A stretch of 64,000 bases of DNA from Cryptomeria japonica (Eukaryota > Streptophyta > Pinopsida > Cupressales > Cupressaceae): positions 544,842,370-544,906,369 of the forward strand of contig NC_081412.1 of NCBI RefSeq assembly GCF_030272615.1, written 5' to 3'. Both the position numbers and the translations under genes were made by a program. Position 1 is the stretch's first letter. Each line of letters begins with the position of its first letter. A model generated the notes under the pieces. The model made no database searches. It was not told the DNA's origin and was given only the letters and a program-made list of their open reading frames with translations. Of this stretch, positions 50,195-61,944 are shown one piece after another.

Positions 50195-51690
50195 CCTCGA
50201 AGATAGAATGCATTAATGCAATTATACAAAACCTTAGCTCGATCATGCAATTTATGGTATTTACTATTTGGGCGCCGCCACTTCTCTCAAGTCTCAAGTC
50301 TCATTAATTGCCACCCTTGCATGAACTAGCTACTGTGGCATTAATTCAAACTTCAAATTGAAGTACTTGAGTGAAATTTGAATTCATGCCCTTCTATTTG
50401 ATTGGTGATTGGCATTCAAAACATTTACAGAACCCGGCAAACAAGTCCAAGTGTTAGCGAGTTAGCAACAATGCTACCAAATCCTCTTAATCACAAGCTC
50501 ACAACCTCTTTTACGAATCCTCAAAGAATCTCACGAGTGAGCAATAGCCATTGATCTAACAAAACAACTTATTTCATCGCAAGCTCACAACTAGAAACAT
50601 AACTTCACTTAAACCATTGCAATCCTGTGACAACAAGACACTTAACCGCCATCGCATGCTTGCAACACTTTTTGACTTAAGACTTATAAACCTACAAGCA
50701 TGCGATGACCACAAAATTAGACCAAAACTTACCTGTCACCAGATCGCAACTTAAAATGCTAAACAACTTCAAAACCTGCGAGCAAGCGACTTAACTGCAT
50801 CGCACGATCACAAATTAAAATGACTTAACCGCAAACACCTCACGACCTTGTGATAACATAAAATCACACTGAGTCGCAACCTCGCATCATAAAATGGTAT
50901 TTGGGTGCCATCACTTCTCTCAAGTCTCATTAACTGCTACACTTGCATGAACTAGCTAGTGTGGCATTAATTCAATTAAACTAATAGAATGCATTAATGC
51001 AATTGTACAAATGTCAAAATCTTAGCTCGATCATGTCAAAACTTTTATAGAACCCGACAAACAAGTCCATGTGTAAATCCCCATCTTTAATCGCACACTC
51101 TCAACTAGCTATAACAATTAGGAAAGGAATCAGCAAGTTAGTGACAATGCTACCAAATCCTCTTAATCGTAACCTCGCAAGCCCTTTTACAAATCCTCAA
51201 AGAATCTCGCGAGTGAGCGACAGCCATTGATCTTCATCAAGCCCTTCAGTCGCAACCTCACAACAACATTTGTAATATTCTTTCTTTACCTGTGAGCTGG
51301 CGACCACTGCAAATCTAACAAAATAACTTATTTCATTGCAAGCTCACAGCTCGAAACTTAACTTGACTTAAACCCTTGTGATCCAGCGATAACAAGGCAC
51401 TTAATTGCCATTGCATGCTCACAACACTTTTTGATTTAAGACTTACAAACCTACGAGCATGCGATGACCACAAAATCAGACCAAAACTTACCTATCACCA
51501 GATCGCAACTTAAAATGCTAAACAACTTCAAAACCTGCAAGCAAGTGACGAAACCAACTAAGCTGCGATACCAACTACATCGCATGATCACAAATTAAAA
51601 TCACTTAACCACGAACACCTCACGACCATGCGACAACATAAAATCACACCCAGTAACAACCTCGCAACATAAAATGGTCAAGTGCAAAAC
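50195..51690. repeat. Diverged direct duplication upstream of the minus-strand module
   Basis: Blocks 50427-50900 and 51049-51680 are direct copies, still easy to align (for example GCATGCGATGACCACAAAAT in both). Shorter shared blocks before them are in a different order in each copy: one with GAATGCATTAATGCAATT at 50206 and 50987, one with CACTTCTCTCAAGTCTCA at 50279 and 50915. Both copies are full of TCGCAA and CTCGCAA words. The duplication lies immediately upstream of the likely start of the minus-strand coding module. Confidence 0.8.
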
Positions 51691-52287
51691 ATCTTGCGAG
51701 GTAGTGACAACTAAAATCTCCCAGTACTCACAAGCTCGCGACTTAAACTGACTTGATGATAAAGGACTCGTGAGCTAGCGATAACCATTAAACATGTTTG
51801 ACCAACCATTTGACCACACTTGACATTGACATGGACAAATAAATAGAGGACAACTCATATTTTCAATGCATGACAACTTCGGTTTACTAGCCAACTAAGA
51901 CAAAAAACAAACACAAAACCCTAATCACCATGAACATCATTTTAAGCATTTAATGTAGAATAGTAGAAAGGTTCTAGCAATAACATTTATGCAATATGAA
52001 TAATTTTATGGATCTTGTGACACAAATTGTTGCATTTCATGTTCAACATGTTACATAATGTGGAACCAAATACCAATTTACTAATAATTCAATTGTTTAA
52101 TAATAATTCAAATTCACAATTAAAAATATGAAATAAGTATCCGTTCTACTTCTGATTGACAAATTCAAGGAATACAATATCAAAAATCATCAATGACAAC
52201 TATAGTATTGCAATTTTGAAAATTGAAATTGTAATATGACTCAAGAACTATAGTATAATTATAAATACCTATAAACTGACTGCAAAT
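51691..52287. other. AT-rich stretch between repeats and hAT relic
   Basis: Nothing coding is seen. The left terminus of the hAT-type element should lie here, but no terminal inverted repeat could be picked out by eye. Confidence 0.4.
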
Positions 52288-55077
52288 TCACTTTAGTGAC
52301 TCAGTCCGATTGTCCGAGGCTTCTATATCCCAAATGAACTCAAGATCGAGAAATTGACTAGTACTAACAAGTTCATCTTCATTCTGAGTTGGGTATTCAA
52401 AAATGTCTTCGTCTTCATGTTGACTTTGACTCTGCGATCCATCATATTCATTTGTCTCAGCACTAGCACTAGCAGTAGCACCACTAGCTTTTAAAGTGTT
52501 GCACACCCCTCGTCTTTCACGCATGGAATTCCAGATTGCCAGTGCCCTATCATATGGAAAATCTCTAACATTATACTAGGTTACAAACAACCTCAAGCAA
52601 GTTTCCAAATTCTTGTCTAATTTGTTTATGATCTTTGATTTCAAAAGCCCTAATGCACTGAAAACTCTCTAATATTCCACCGACCCCAATATCATTGTTT
52701 GACATAAATCAACAAGTTTAAAATATTCTGGTATTGCAATACGCAATGCTTCACTTTGATCTATCCTTTTCCAAAGCCTTGTGATTGATCCAGGTTCAAA
52801 TGGATTCTCCAATTTAACCAGCTATTGTTTCATAACCAATGCAAATTGTTTAATTGTTTTCTGAGATGATTTGAATTTAAAATTCCTTCTATTGGTTGTC
52901 CATTGCAATATGCATCTTTTGAAAATGTCAATATCAATTCCTCTAGTTTTTTATGAAACATCTTTGCATCATTTGGATTATCTCCAATTGAATGCCAAAA
53001 TTAAGGATACACACAACCCATGGCTTCAAGTATTTCTTCTCAAGGGAATCTTTCACGAATCTCAATTGAAAGTTCATATGCAATAGATTTCAAATTATCA
53101 CTAACAGATTTAACAATCCTGTCAAAATATTGCTTTTTAACTGGTAGTGCTCTGCCTCACTTGCCCATATTAGATTGGTGTATTGGTATCTGAAATCCTT
53201 TTACAAAGACACATAACTCATTTTTTGTATTGAAATGTAAAAAAAATTCAGCATGATTCAAATCTATAATTATCTACCACCTAAAAAAATTTGGGCTTTG
53301 CCCTGTTAGATCTGAATATAGACCATCCAAACTCAAGCATGTCATTTTACGTAGAGTGCTATACTCATTGATATACATACTTCTGTCTTGGGCTTTCTTA
53401 ACAAGTTTTTTCATTGAATCCAGCATGGGGAGAAGACTAGCTAAAGTTAACAGAGTCTCTATATCACTTAACTTATGTAAGAGATTAGGAGCTTTGTCTA
53501 ATGTGAGACATTGCTCATACACTAGTCCGATCAAGGATTGATATTCTATTAGAACTCATTCTGTTGGTCCATGCAAGGAGATCCATCTGGTCTCAACATC
53601 CCTGAGAAGCTTGTTTCCTCCTATTACTCCCTCAGCAAAAATCTAAAATTCTGCAAAATGTTTAAGACTTCAGCAGAAGTATGAGTGGAGCTCATGGACC
53701 AGATCTTCAACTTTTGACACTGTAGGGAAATTGCTTACAATTCTATATGCTAAATTCATTTGATGGGCCATGCAATGAATGCCAACCATGTATGGTGCAA
53801 TACTAGTTTGTAATCTTGCGCAAAGAACGGTCCTTTGACCTTGCATTATTGCAACTCCATCAACTCCAACACACACCAACTTCTTGGCAATTGTCAAGTC
53901 ATCCATACTAGCAATTTCATTCAAAGCTTTCTTAACTTCCAAATATAAATTTTCTGCTGTTGAATTGCCCCTCATTTTACGAACACAAAGTAGATGAGCT
54001 CAACGAATGTGTTCTTTTACGATATACACATGCATACAAACCCAAGCAGTTTTATCTACCGCAGTAACTTCATCTATGGATAATGAAATGAAATTTAACT
54101 CTTTTACACTCTCTTGTAAATTTTTCTTTTCCACCTCAGCGAGACAGTTTGCCATTTCCCATCCAGCATTTATTGACCAATGTGACATAGGATAGTGAGG
54201 AACATTCAAAAAAGATAATAAATTACTAAATTTTCGGAAATATTTCATAGGACGCCCTCTCAACATAATATGAAAAACAACACTCATCTTAATAGTCTTT
54301 GCTAGGTTTGCATCTTTCGCTGCATGTTCAAGCCCAACCTTGATTGTATTTCCAAATCCACTATTACGAATCAGTGTCGTTTTGTGGTTATGCTCTTCAT
54401 ATTCCATGGCATACTTAACATGAAGACATTCTTCCCTTTGATTTCCATCTTACTACTCGTGTTTCATTTTTGTCTATGATCTATTTTTCATAAAGCTTAC
54501 CTATATGCTTTTCTATGGTGTCAAGCTTTAGCTTCATCTTCTTCTCTCTTTTAGTTTTCTAGCTACAAATCTTACACCTGCATTCTATTGGTTGTTCATC
54601 ATTGTTTGGGACCGGTTCAATGAATGGGTACTTTGCTACCGAATCAATCTTAAAACTCCTTGTCATCTCCCACTCTCACCCCAGTTTTACTTTCCTTTTT
54701 CTTTTCTTCCTACCAACATCATCTTCAGTACTAACATTTGCATTCGCCAATGGTATCTCATTGTGTGTATCCCTTAGAACATCTTCTACTATGTTGGTAT
54801 TTTCATCCTCATTTGATGCATTTAAATCAATGACAATCCCACCTTGTGGTGGTGGTGAGCCACTGTGAATGGGTTTTGCAACTACAGAGGTTGATGGACT
54901 AGAAAATTTACCAATTCCAAAAAAAGACTTTATGGTACTATCTTTAAGTTTAAGTTTTGGGCATTTTGATGGCCTCCCAATCCCTTCAGTTTCACTGCCC
55001 TGAGGAGTCTTACCCTTGTCTGACATCCCAATCCCTTCACCACCCTGAGGAGTCTCACCCATGTCTAACTGTGACAT
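52288..55077 (-). pseudogene. hAT-type transposase gene, ZNF862-like group
   Basis: Transposases of this superfamily cut and paste DNA with an RNase H-like fold. Read leftward: an N-terminal part with repeated TPQG words and a basic nuclear-signal-like RKKRKRKVK; a core with SLSIDEVTAVDKTAWVCMHV (first acidic region), VGVDGVAIMQGQRTVL (second acidic region), HCMAHQMNLAY and RDVETRW, all hallmarks of these proteins; and a C-terminal dimerisation region near 52.6-52.7 kb (FSALGLLKSKI-like) followed by an acidic tail. The core from 54407 to about 53274 stays in one frame with at least four internal stops (for example TGA at 54002-54000); the frame changes before the C-terminal part. Alternative: a domesticated hAT-derived gene, but the stops argue for a dead transposon. 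Confidence 0.8.
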
Positions 55078-55329
55078 CTTGAGTCTTGACCTCTCACTGC
55101 GAATTAAAAGTTAAAACTAATACTATCAAGTATGAAGAAATGATTACTCACCTTTATGCCTTCTCAATTCTCTGAATCAGGAATTGGGAATGAATGCCTG
55201 AGCCTGTGTTGCAGGATTGTAACTCTGGCCCTCTGCCCTACAATGAGCTTTGACTTTCCAACTCAATTTACTAATCAGACATGAACAAATTGTAAGAAAG
55301 AGTGTAAGAAATAGTGTATTTATAGCAAT

Positions 55330-55790
55330 CCATGATTGCATTTTTGGCGAATTGCGTGGGGCTCGGGCGTCGCAATTGCCAATAAACATTTAATTTAATT
55401 GCATTTTTGGCGAATTACGCGGGTGTGCAATGAACATTTAATTTAAGCAAGGCGAAATAGGTCCTCGAATGCTTATAATGTTCTAATTGATATTGGCGAA
55501 TTTGGCCGATGCATGCAATGAACATTTAATTTACCATTGGCAAATTAGGTCCTAGGTATGTGGTCATTTTACTATTGCTAGCAAATAGCGGAGGTGATCT
55601 AATACCCACGTCCGAGTGATTCCAGGCAAATATTACGGGCATGCACATCGATGGTGTGTGGTCAATGGCGAAGCCAGTTTCTACAGTGTGTCATTAACCC
55701 CAAAATTCTGGGCGATTTGACCACAATGGTGCCCAAGACTATTCGTACAGAATTCGCCAATTGGTGAAGATTCACCACTAAAAAACTCTC
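55330..55790. repeat. Subterminal repeats at the 5' side of the hAT-type element
   Basis: Several GGCGAATT-type words (GGCGAATTGCG, GGCGAATTACG, GGCGAATTTGG, and GAATTCGCC on the other strand) alternate with three copies of a CAATGAACATTTAATTTA-type word between the transposase start and the LINE 2 junction. A small palindrome GGTGAAGATTCACC lies at 55766-55779. Clustered subterminal words are where hAT transposases often bind. Confidence 0.6.
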
Positions 55791-57725
55791 TGCTTGTCGA
55801 AGAGAAGAAACCATGGGATGAGTCATTAACCAAAATAGAGAATTTGGGGGAAGAGAGACAACTCATAACCCAAGTGAGCCATTCCTTACAGAAGCCAAAT
55901 TTATTAAGAACATCAAATAAGAAATCCATGTCCACCATGTCATAAGCTTTCACAATGTCCAGTTTTAAAATCATACAGGAGTCCTTGGTCTTCCTGGTTG
56001 TGTGAAGTATTTCATGAGCGACGATGATACCTTCCACAATGGATCTTCCAGGGGCAAACCCACTTTGTTTATCTGATATGATGTGTTTAAGGAGGGGCTT
56101 CAATTTGTTAGCTATGATCTTTGTTACAATCTTATATACAGTATTGCATAGAGTGATAGGCCTAAAGTCACTCATTTGTTGTGGATTTTGCTTCTTCGGG
56201 ATTAGAGTCAAAAAGGTGTGATTGGTGGCCCCTAACATAGTCATCTTCTTTCTTGATTCTTCTACTGCAAGATGTATATCTCGAGCAATGATATCCCAGA
56301 AATGATGGAAGAAAGCGGCAGGGAAACCACCTAGGCCAAAAGTCTTATCCGGTTTCAACTGGAGGCTGGTATTCCTTACTTCATCAATTGAAATAGGAGT
56401 ACACAGAGCTGTGTTTTGATTAACAGAGATAATGGATGGGATTGAGTTCATAATTATGGCTCTTGCTTCATGGTTGACTTGATGGTCACCATTTAGCAAA
56501 GAGTCAAAGAATCTTATAGCTTACTGCGCAATGTCCTCGTAAATCCTGACAGTGACTCCATCCGGTCTCATAATTTCTGATATTCTATTTTTATTTCGAT
56601 TTGCAATGGCCAACCGGTGGAAGAATTTGGTGTTTTTATCACCTTCCTTTAACCATAACTCCCTTGATTTTTGACACCAGTGGATTTCCTCACATCGAAG
56701 GATTTCATTTAGATCAAATTTGAGAGAGTTTTTTTTATAAATAGATCCTCAGTCATTCCTGAAGATGTAATAGAGTTAGTTAAGTCTACCAGTTTAGCCT
56801 TAATTCTTAATTTCTCCATATGAATATTCTTGAAATGGCTCTTATTCCATTCTTTGATCTTGACCTTAATATAATTGAGCTTTTTATTGAGAATGAGAAG
56901 TCTCGAATGATTCCCAAAAACTGGTTCATTCCACCAAGCCGTTATAAGATCATATATTTCAAGCACCCTAAGCCACATTTTCTAAAATCGGAATAGGGTG
57001 CCCCTCTTCGCTTGAGCCAAGGAGACCTCCAAATAGATCAGGTAGTGATTTGATCTAGTGAGTGAGAGAATCAATGATTCTAAGGCTAGATTTTGTCTTA
57101 ACCATTCACCAGAAACATGAAATCGGTCAAGCCATTTAGCATTATTAGTAAAACCCATTCTCTAGTTCGTCCATGTGAAAATTCCATTTTTTGGAACAAT
57201 GTCTATAAGGTGATTCATCTCAACAAAATCCAAGAAGTCATTTTGGGACGTACCCGTCCTCTGAATACCCCCACTTTTCTCAGTGCCAGAGAGGATTGCA
57301 TTGAAATCTTTGGCTACCACACAACTACCATTGGTAATACTATTTAGGTTGATGGATAGGAGATCCCAGAGAGCCCGTTTATCACTAGTAGAAGATGGTT
57401 CATACACATTGAAGAGATTGAAGTTCTCATTCCATCCAAGAATAATGAGCAAGAAATGTTGCCAATACTTATCTTCCCCCACAAGTGAGATCTTAACATT
57501 CATGGGATTCCAAATGATTCCCAAGCCACCAGAGGCTCCATCTGATTGCCTAAAAAGCCCATTCCACTATTTCCAAACTCTCATTTTAGCATCAATCTCA
57601 GCCTTGCTCCATTTAGTTCCCTGTAGTAGCCAAATATCTCATTTGGTGTCATCAATCTGGCGCTTAATCAAGCACCATTTGGCAGGGGAATTTACGCCCC
57701 TAACATTTCAAGATAGGAGTCTCAT
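55790..57725 (-). pseudogene. LINE 2 ORF2, endonuclease and partial reverse transcriptase
   Basis: Starts at ATG 57725 with a MRLLS-x-NVRGVNSP endonuclease N-terminus, then GIIWNPMNV, VVAKDFNAILSGTEKSGG and GIFTWTN (57524-57162), a linker at about 56978-56709 (KIKEWNKSHFKNI), and reverse transcriptase blocks at 56499-55800 (FRPITLCNTVYKIVTKIIAN, GFAPGRSI, LKLDIVKAYDMV). Stops fall at codons where the family has tryptophan near the N-terminus. One frame change lies between 56709 and 56499. The coding homology is cut before the RGLRQGDP motif. Confidence 0.85.
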
Positions 57726-59560
57726 AGCTCTTGGGGAAGGGCATTTCCCTTCCCTAAATTAAGTTTGGTTTGACCACTGATAGCACCAGCTAGTGCTACC
57801 ATAACATTTTTGGAATTGCACCCCCGTGCATCTTTTGGCTTAAAATTTGGTTTGTCAATACTCGAATCTAACTTTCCAAAACCTTTTGAAGTACCCTCCA
57901 ATATAAACTCTAAGTCAGGCTCAAAGTCTTCCTCCCCCTCCAAGGAGGAGGTTTCAATTTCATCATCTTCTAGTTCAATGCCTATCGAGGAGGAGATCTT
58001 CCCTCCCATCTCCCCTATAGTGCTAGTCTCCAAACCCTGAGAGTGAAGATTGCCATCTTAAATTGCTAGTTAATTCCTAGGCACAAAAGGGGAGGGTGGA
58101 AGTGAGTCCGCTAACTTGGATTCAATGTCTTCTTGTAGGGATTTGGTCTTCTCTAGAAGTGTGAGAAGATCTTGTTGTCTCTCACTTTGACCAGAGGAGG
58201 GGGGAACTATGATCAAAGGGGTTTCCTCCGTTAGTGTAACATTCTCCTTATCAAGGGTATCGTTGCAAAAGGTTTCCCCAGTGTCAACGGCAATGGGAGG
58301 TTCCGGTTGCAGATTTACCTCAATAGGAGATTGCATATAGGAATAATTTCGGTATGATCTAAGGAGAAGCATTTAGGATAAATATGCAGCTGATCTTCCC
58401 GATCAATCTTTTGGATCCAGATCTTCCCTACCCCAATAATTCTGACCTTGTTGGGGATCTTGTTGATTTGAGCTGTGCTAATACAAATTCTGAGAAAGAT
58501 TCCCCATAATTTATCCTCCAAGATGTCATCTGCTGATACAAAGGTACCAAGGTTTTTGCATATATCCTTAATGACATCAATGTGCCAATAATCCAAGAGA
58601 ATTATATAGTCTTATCCATACTTTGTTGTCCGGCAATACATATGTTCAAGGATTGAAATTGGGTTGCCAATCAATTATGTGAACTTCAGTGCCATCTAAG
58701 ATAAATGGACCTTTATTTTTAGCTTGACATTTCTCTTTATTGCTCATAAATTCAATCATATAGGAATCATTCAAGAGAATATTAATATTAATATCCTTTC
58801 CCCATTGCACTCTACACCAGCTTTCAAAGTTGTCCTTAACTCGCTTTCCACCACCCCACTTGATGAAAAGGCAAGACTCAAGCAAATTTGACCTAGCAGG
58901 ATTAATTTTATTCTCATCCAAAAAGATAGTGGGTCTTGAGGTTTTTATTACCGGTTTATGAAAATGGGGTCGCTGAGGTCAAAAGTCAGGGCATCTTTCA
59001 TGATTCGATCGAGGGTTCCAATTTTTAGGATGGAAACTGGACCTCCAAAACCTGACTTGGTCCTCCCTTGAGTTATCTTGCCTGAAGCACCCATTCCACT
59101 TTTGGAAATTACCATGATCAGTTGGGGGAACCAAAAAAGAGTCAGTGTGAGGATTGCCTCTCTCGAGTGGTGTATCGGAAGTGTTAGGTACAGGCTGTGC
59201 ATACCAGTTTCAGTGGCCCTTGGATGCAGAATGCTTAGCCTTGTGAAACCAGCCTTTGTTATTCCAAATGAAACCATTCGCCTTTCACTTATGCAGGTCA
59301 ATAGGGCAGTGGTTACCATTTGAATAAGGATTTCCATAGTTTAACCGTAGACTAGAATATTTGATGCCCTGGAACCTATTTGCTTTCCCAGCATTAACTG
59401 GTTTCTGGACAGCATGCAATCCACTTGTCTCAATGGGGAAGGCAATTTACACTTCATAGCTCCAAGATCCAACCTTCAAAGACTAGGCACCACAATACCG
59501 CACATTGGTAACCCTGCTCTTCTCGCCATCATCGCTCTTGCTGCCATCCAGTGCCGCCAT
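57722..59560 (-). pseudogene. LINE 2 ORF1, DUF4283-like
   Basis: Starts at about 59560 on the minus strand (MAALDGSK). It includes a segment with KINPARSNLLESCLFIKWGG, a DUF4283-like part (DINILLNDSYMIEFMSNKEK, then VWIRLY), and an acidic C-terminal region (SSIGIELEDDEIETSSLEGE) ending PQEL and TGA at 57724-57722. The frame is disrupted at several places. A competing minus-strand frame at 58948-59337 is a shadow: the other frame gives FIWNNKGWFHK and WNRNPxS-like LINE ORF1 sequence. The stop overlaps the ORF2 start as ATGA. Confidence 0.75.
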
Positions 59561-59590
59561 TTCGCCCTCTAATTCTTGCTCTGGCTAATT

Positions 59591-61300
59591 ATTTGTGTTT
59601 TTTTGTGGAATTGCCTTTAATACTAATATTGGTACATTGATTATTTTTTATTATAAACTTGTTATCTAGTGCATATATATATTAATGCTTGAACAAAAAA
59701 TGCTAATGAGACTTCCACTTGTGAAGCAAAGAGAAGTATGCCCATGTTTAATAATGTTTATGTTGATGAATTTATGAATAAAGTTTTAGTATCAAAATGA
59801 ATAACCAAAAGGATACACGAATAGAAGATGAAGAGGATAATTGAATTTTCTACATGTAATGCCGATCGATATTTATCTATAAGCATATCCTCCCCCTTGA
59901 GCCTTGAAAACTCAAATCATATGTATGTGATATTTTCCATTTCTATCTTTGATGTGTTGTCATTTTTCTAGCTACAAGATCTCTTTCAATGCAACTTCTC
60001 ACAAGATTTAGGATTACTGCAAAAAAAACTTGTCTCCAACACTTGGAATTCGACATGATTAGGATTTAATACTAAAAAAAAAAAATAGAGGTGTGGAATA
60101 TGCTTTCTACACTAATCTATGAGAGGAGGTATGCTTGAAAGTTAAACTAATCATATGATTATAAGGAAGAAAACACAAAAGTAATTTATCATCAAATAAT
60201 GAACTATATGGAAAAAACCCTTTTTAGAGGAGAACCTCGCTCCAAAGACACTTAATATATTATCAAAATGCAAAGGGTACGATATAATTTCTAGTCTAAG
60301 GTTTTATAGGAGTATCACTAACTAATGATCTAGAATCATTATAACAATAAATTAATACTTACAAAATTTACTATCAATACGTCAATCTTAAATATTGAAT
60401 AAATAAGAGATGCAACATATGAAACCATCAAATGATAATTAGAAAAATTGTGACCTAAAGCTGATTTTGAATCTCTTGATGATGGGATGCAACAATAGTT
60501 AACAGTGCATATGGTAGATGGAAATATGTGTTATAAGGAGTGGCCCATTGCACCATAATTATTAATTTAATTATTGTGTTTTGGAATTCTTCATCTTGCA
60601 TGCATTGGCATGCTCAACAATAGTGTTTCCCGGTCTATATCATGTGTAGATATTATTTCTATCAAAATGAGTTCTTCTCTTTTGCATGATGATATTTGCG
60701 ATGTATTCAAACAAGGTGAGGTCCATTTTAATTATGTTTCAGAGCACCTGCATATCATTAAGTAGTAATCAAAAAACTTACAGCTTGTTGTTGAGGTGAC
60801 AACCAAGAAACTTAAAGTTGTCATTCATAAATTCTCTAGATGTTGCAAATAAGAAAAGGATGAAATTGAGACTAAAGAAACTAATGCCTCGAATAAAAAT
60901 TTGGTATGAACAAACTAGAACCATGATTCCAATAAAGTAGTACGTGAGAGGCCAATGTAATTTACTTCAACCCCTAACCATAAGGTTGAACTATTATGTT
61001 TTTATATTATAATATAGACGAGAATAGAAATAGAAGAAGTGTATTTTATTTTATGCAAAGTAGGTGAAGTTTAATTTTGACTATTATAGTTTTTACTATT
61101 TGATCACCTATCAATCAATTAGACTTTATGAAATACACCAAAAATTATACTTCCTAAATCTAAACCATATTTTTTAAATAATAATAATTCTATATAGATA
61201 TAAAATACAATAATAAAACTAAATATAAAATATCTTTAAAAATATAAAATAAGAAATAAACTTTAAAATAAACAACTGCTTAATATATATTTAAATATAT
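59591..61300. other. AT-rich intergenic stretch, no gene
   Basis: Between the 5' end of LINE 2 and the promoter region of GLR copy C. No coding or repeat feature could be supported. Confidence 0.45.
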
Positions 61301-61530
61301 AAATACAATGTGAATGAGTGGAGTATTAGTAGTCTCGCCCAAGTCTTCCAACGCGAGACTATTCTTTCTGCTCATCTTTTCCCTGTTCAACTCTTCGGAA
61401 ACTGCGAGGTAAACAGTACAAAGTAAATAAATGAAAACAAATCAAATCTTCTACAGTCAATGAGAAATCTGATAAACGAAAGCAAAACAAATTCATTATA
61501 ATAATATCGTCTAACCAGACAAGTTTTGTT

Positions 61531-61626
61531 TATATAAAGACGGGTATCTAATCTGACTGTTCGCATTAAAAAAGTATTGCCATATAAAGACGGGTGTGCA
61601 ATCTGACTGTTTGCATAAAAAAAGTA
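61531..61626 (+). promoter_or_regulatory. Duplicated TATA-like promoter segment of GLR copy C
   Basis: Two direct copies of about 46 bp, 61531-61576 and 61581-61626, each start with a TATA-like word (TATATAAAGACGGGT and CATATAAAGACGGGT) and share ATCTGACTGTT(C/T)GCAT. They lie 414 and 364 bases before the ATG at 61945, a plausible distance for a plant core promoter with a few hundred bases of 5' UTR. The first copy has the better TATA match. Promoter role is inferred from position and motif only. Confidence 0.55.
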
Positions 61627-61944
61627 ATAATAAGTAAATAATTTTTCAACGCTTATTCCATTTTTGGGGAATTCTTTGGAAGTGCCTCTTTTGACTCTAC
61701 CACTCTGCGAAAATGCGAGGAAAATGGTAAGAAGATTTTGCCAAAATTTGAATAAATTAGTACTAACCCAAGTGCGGACCTACACCTCATCTTTTGTTGC
61801 TGCTATTGTCGGTAACGTGAAGATCCCGCCAAATCGAGTCACAGTCCAGTTAATGATATCCTGCCATCAGAGGAAATAAGTTAACATTTGATGTTTAAAT
61901 CAATGAAGCAATTCTAGTGTTGGATTGTCCGTAAGAGTGTAGCT

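Larger units (their letters stand above)
55790..59590 (-). mobile_element. L1-type LINE lacking its 3' half (LINE 2)
   Basis: Reads leftward from a 5' UTR and an ORF1 start near 59.56 kb (MAALDGSKSDDGEKSR). ORF1 runs to 57722 and ORF2 starts at ATG 57725. ORF2 homology ends near 55790, just before the RGLRQGDP block of reverse transcriptase. The catalytic FxDD block, zinc finger, RNase H and 3' tail are absent. The loss abuts the hAT-type repeats. It is a different subfamily from LINE 1, judged by sequence divergence in both ORFs. Confidence 0.88.

Noticed and set aside
58948-59337. Minus-strand 129-residue open frame
   Set aside because: A different minus-strand frame gives LINE ORF1-like sequence in the same place, so this one is a shadow.
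61335-61366. Short inverted repeat TAGTCTCGC/GCGAGACTA upstream of GLR copy C
   Set aside because: Nine-base arms can arise by chance; no further support for a regulatory role.
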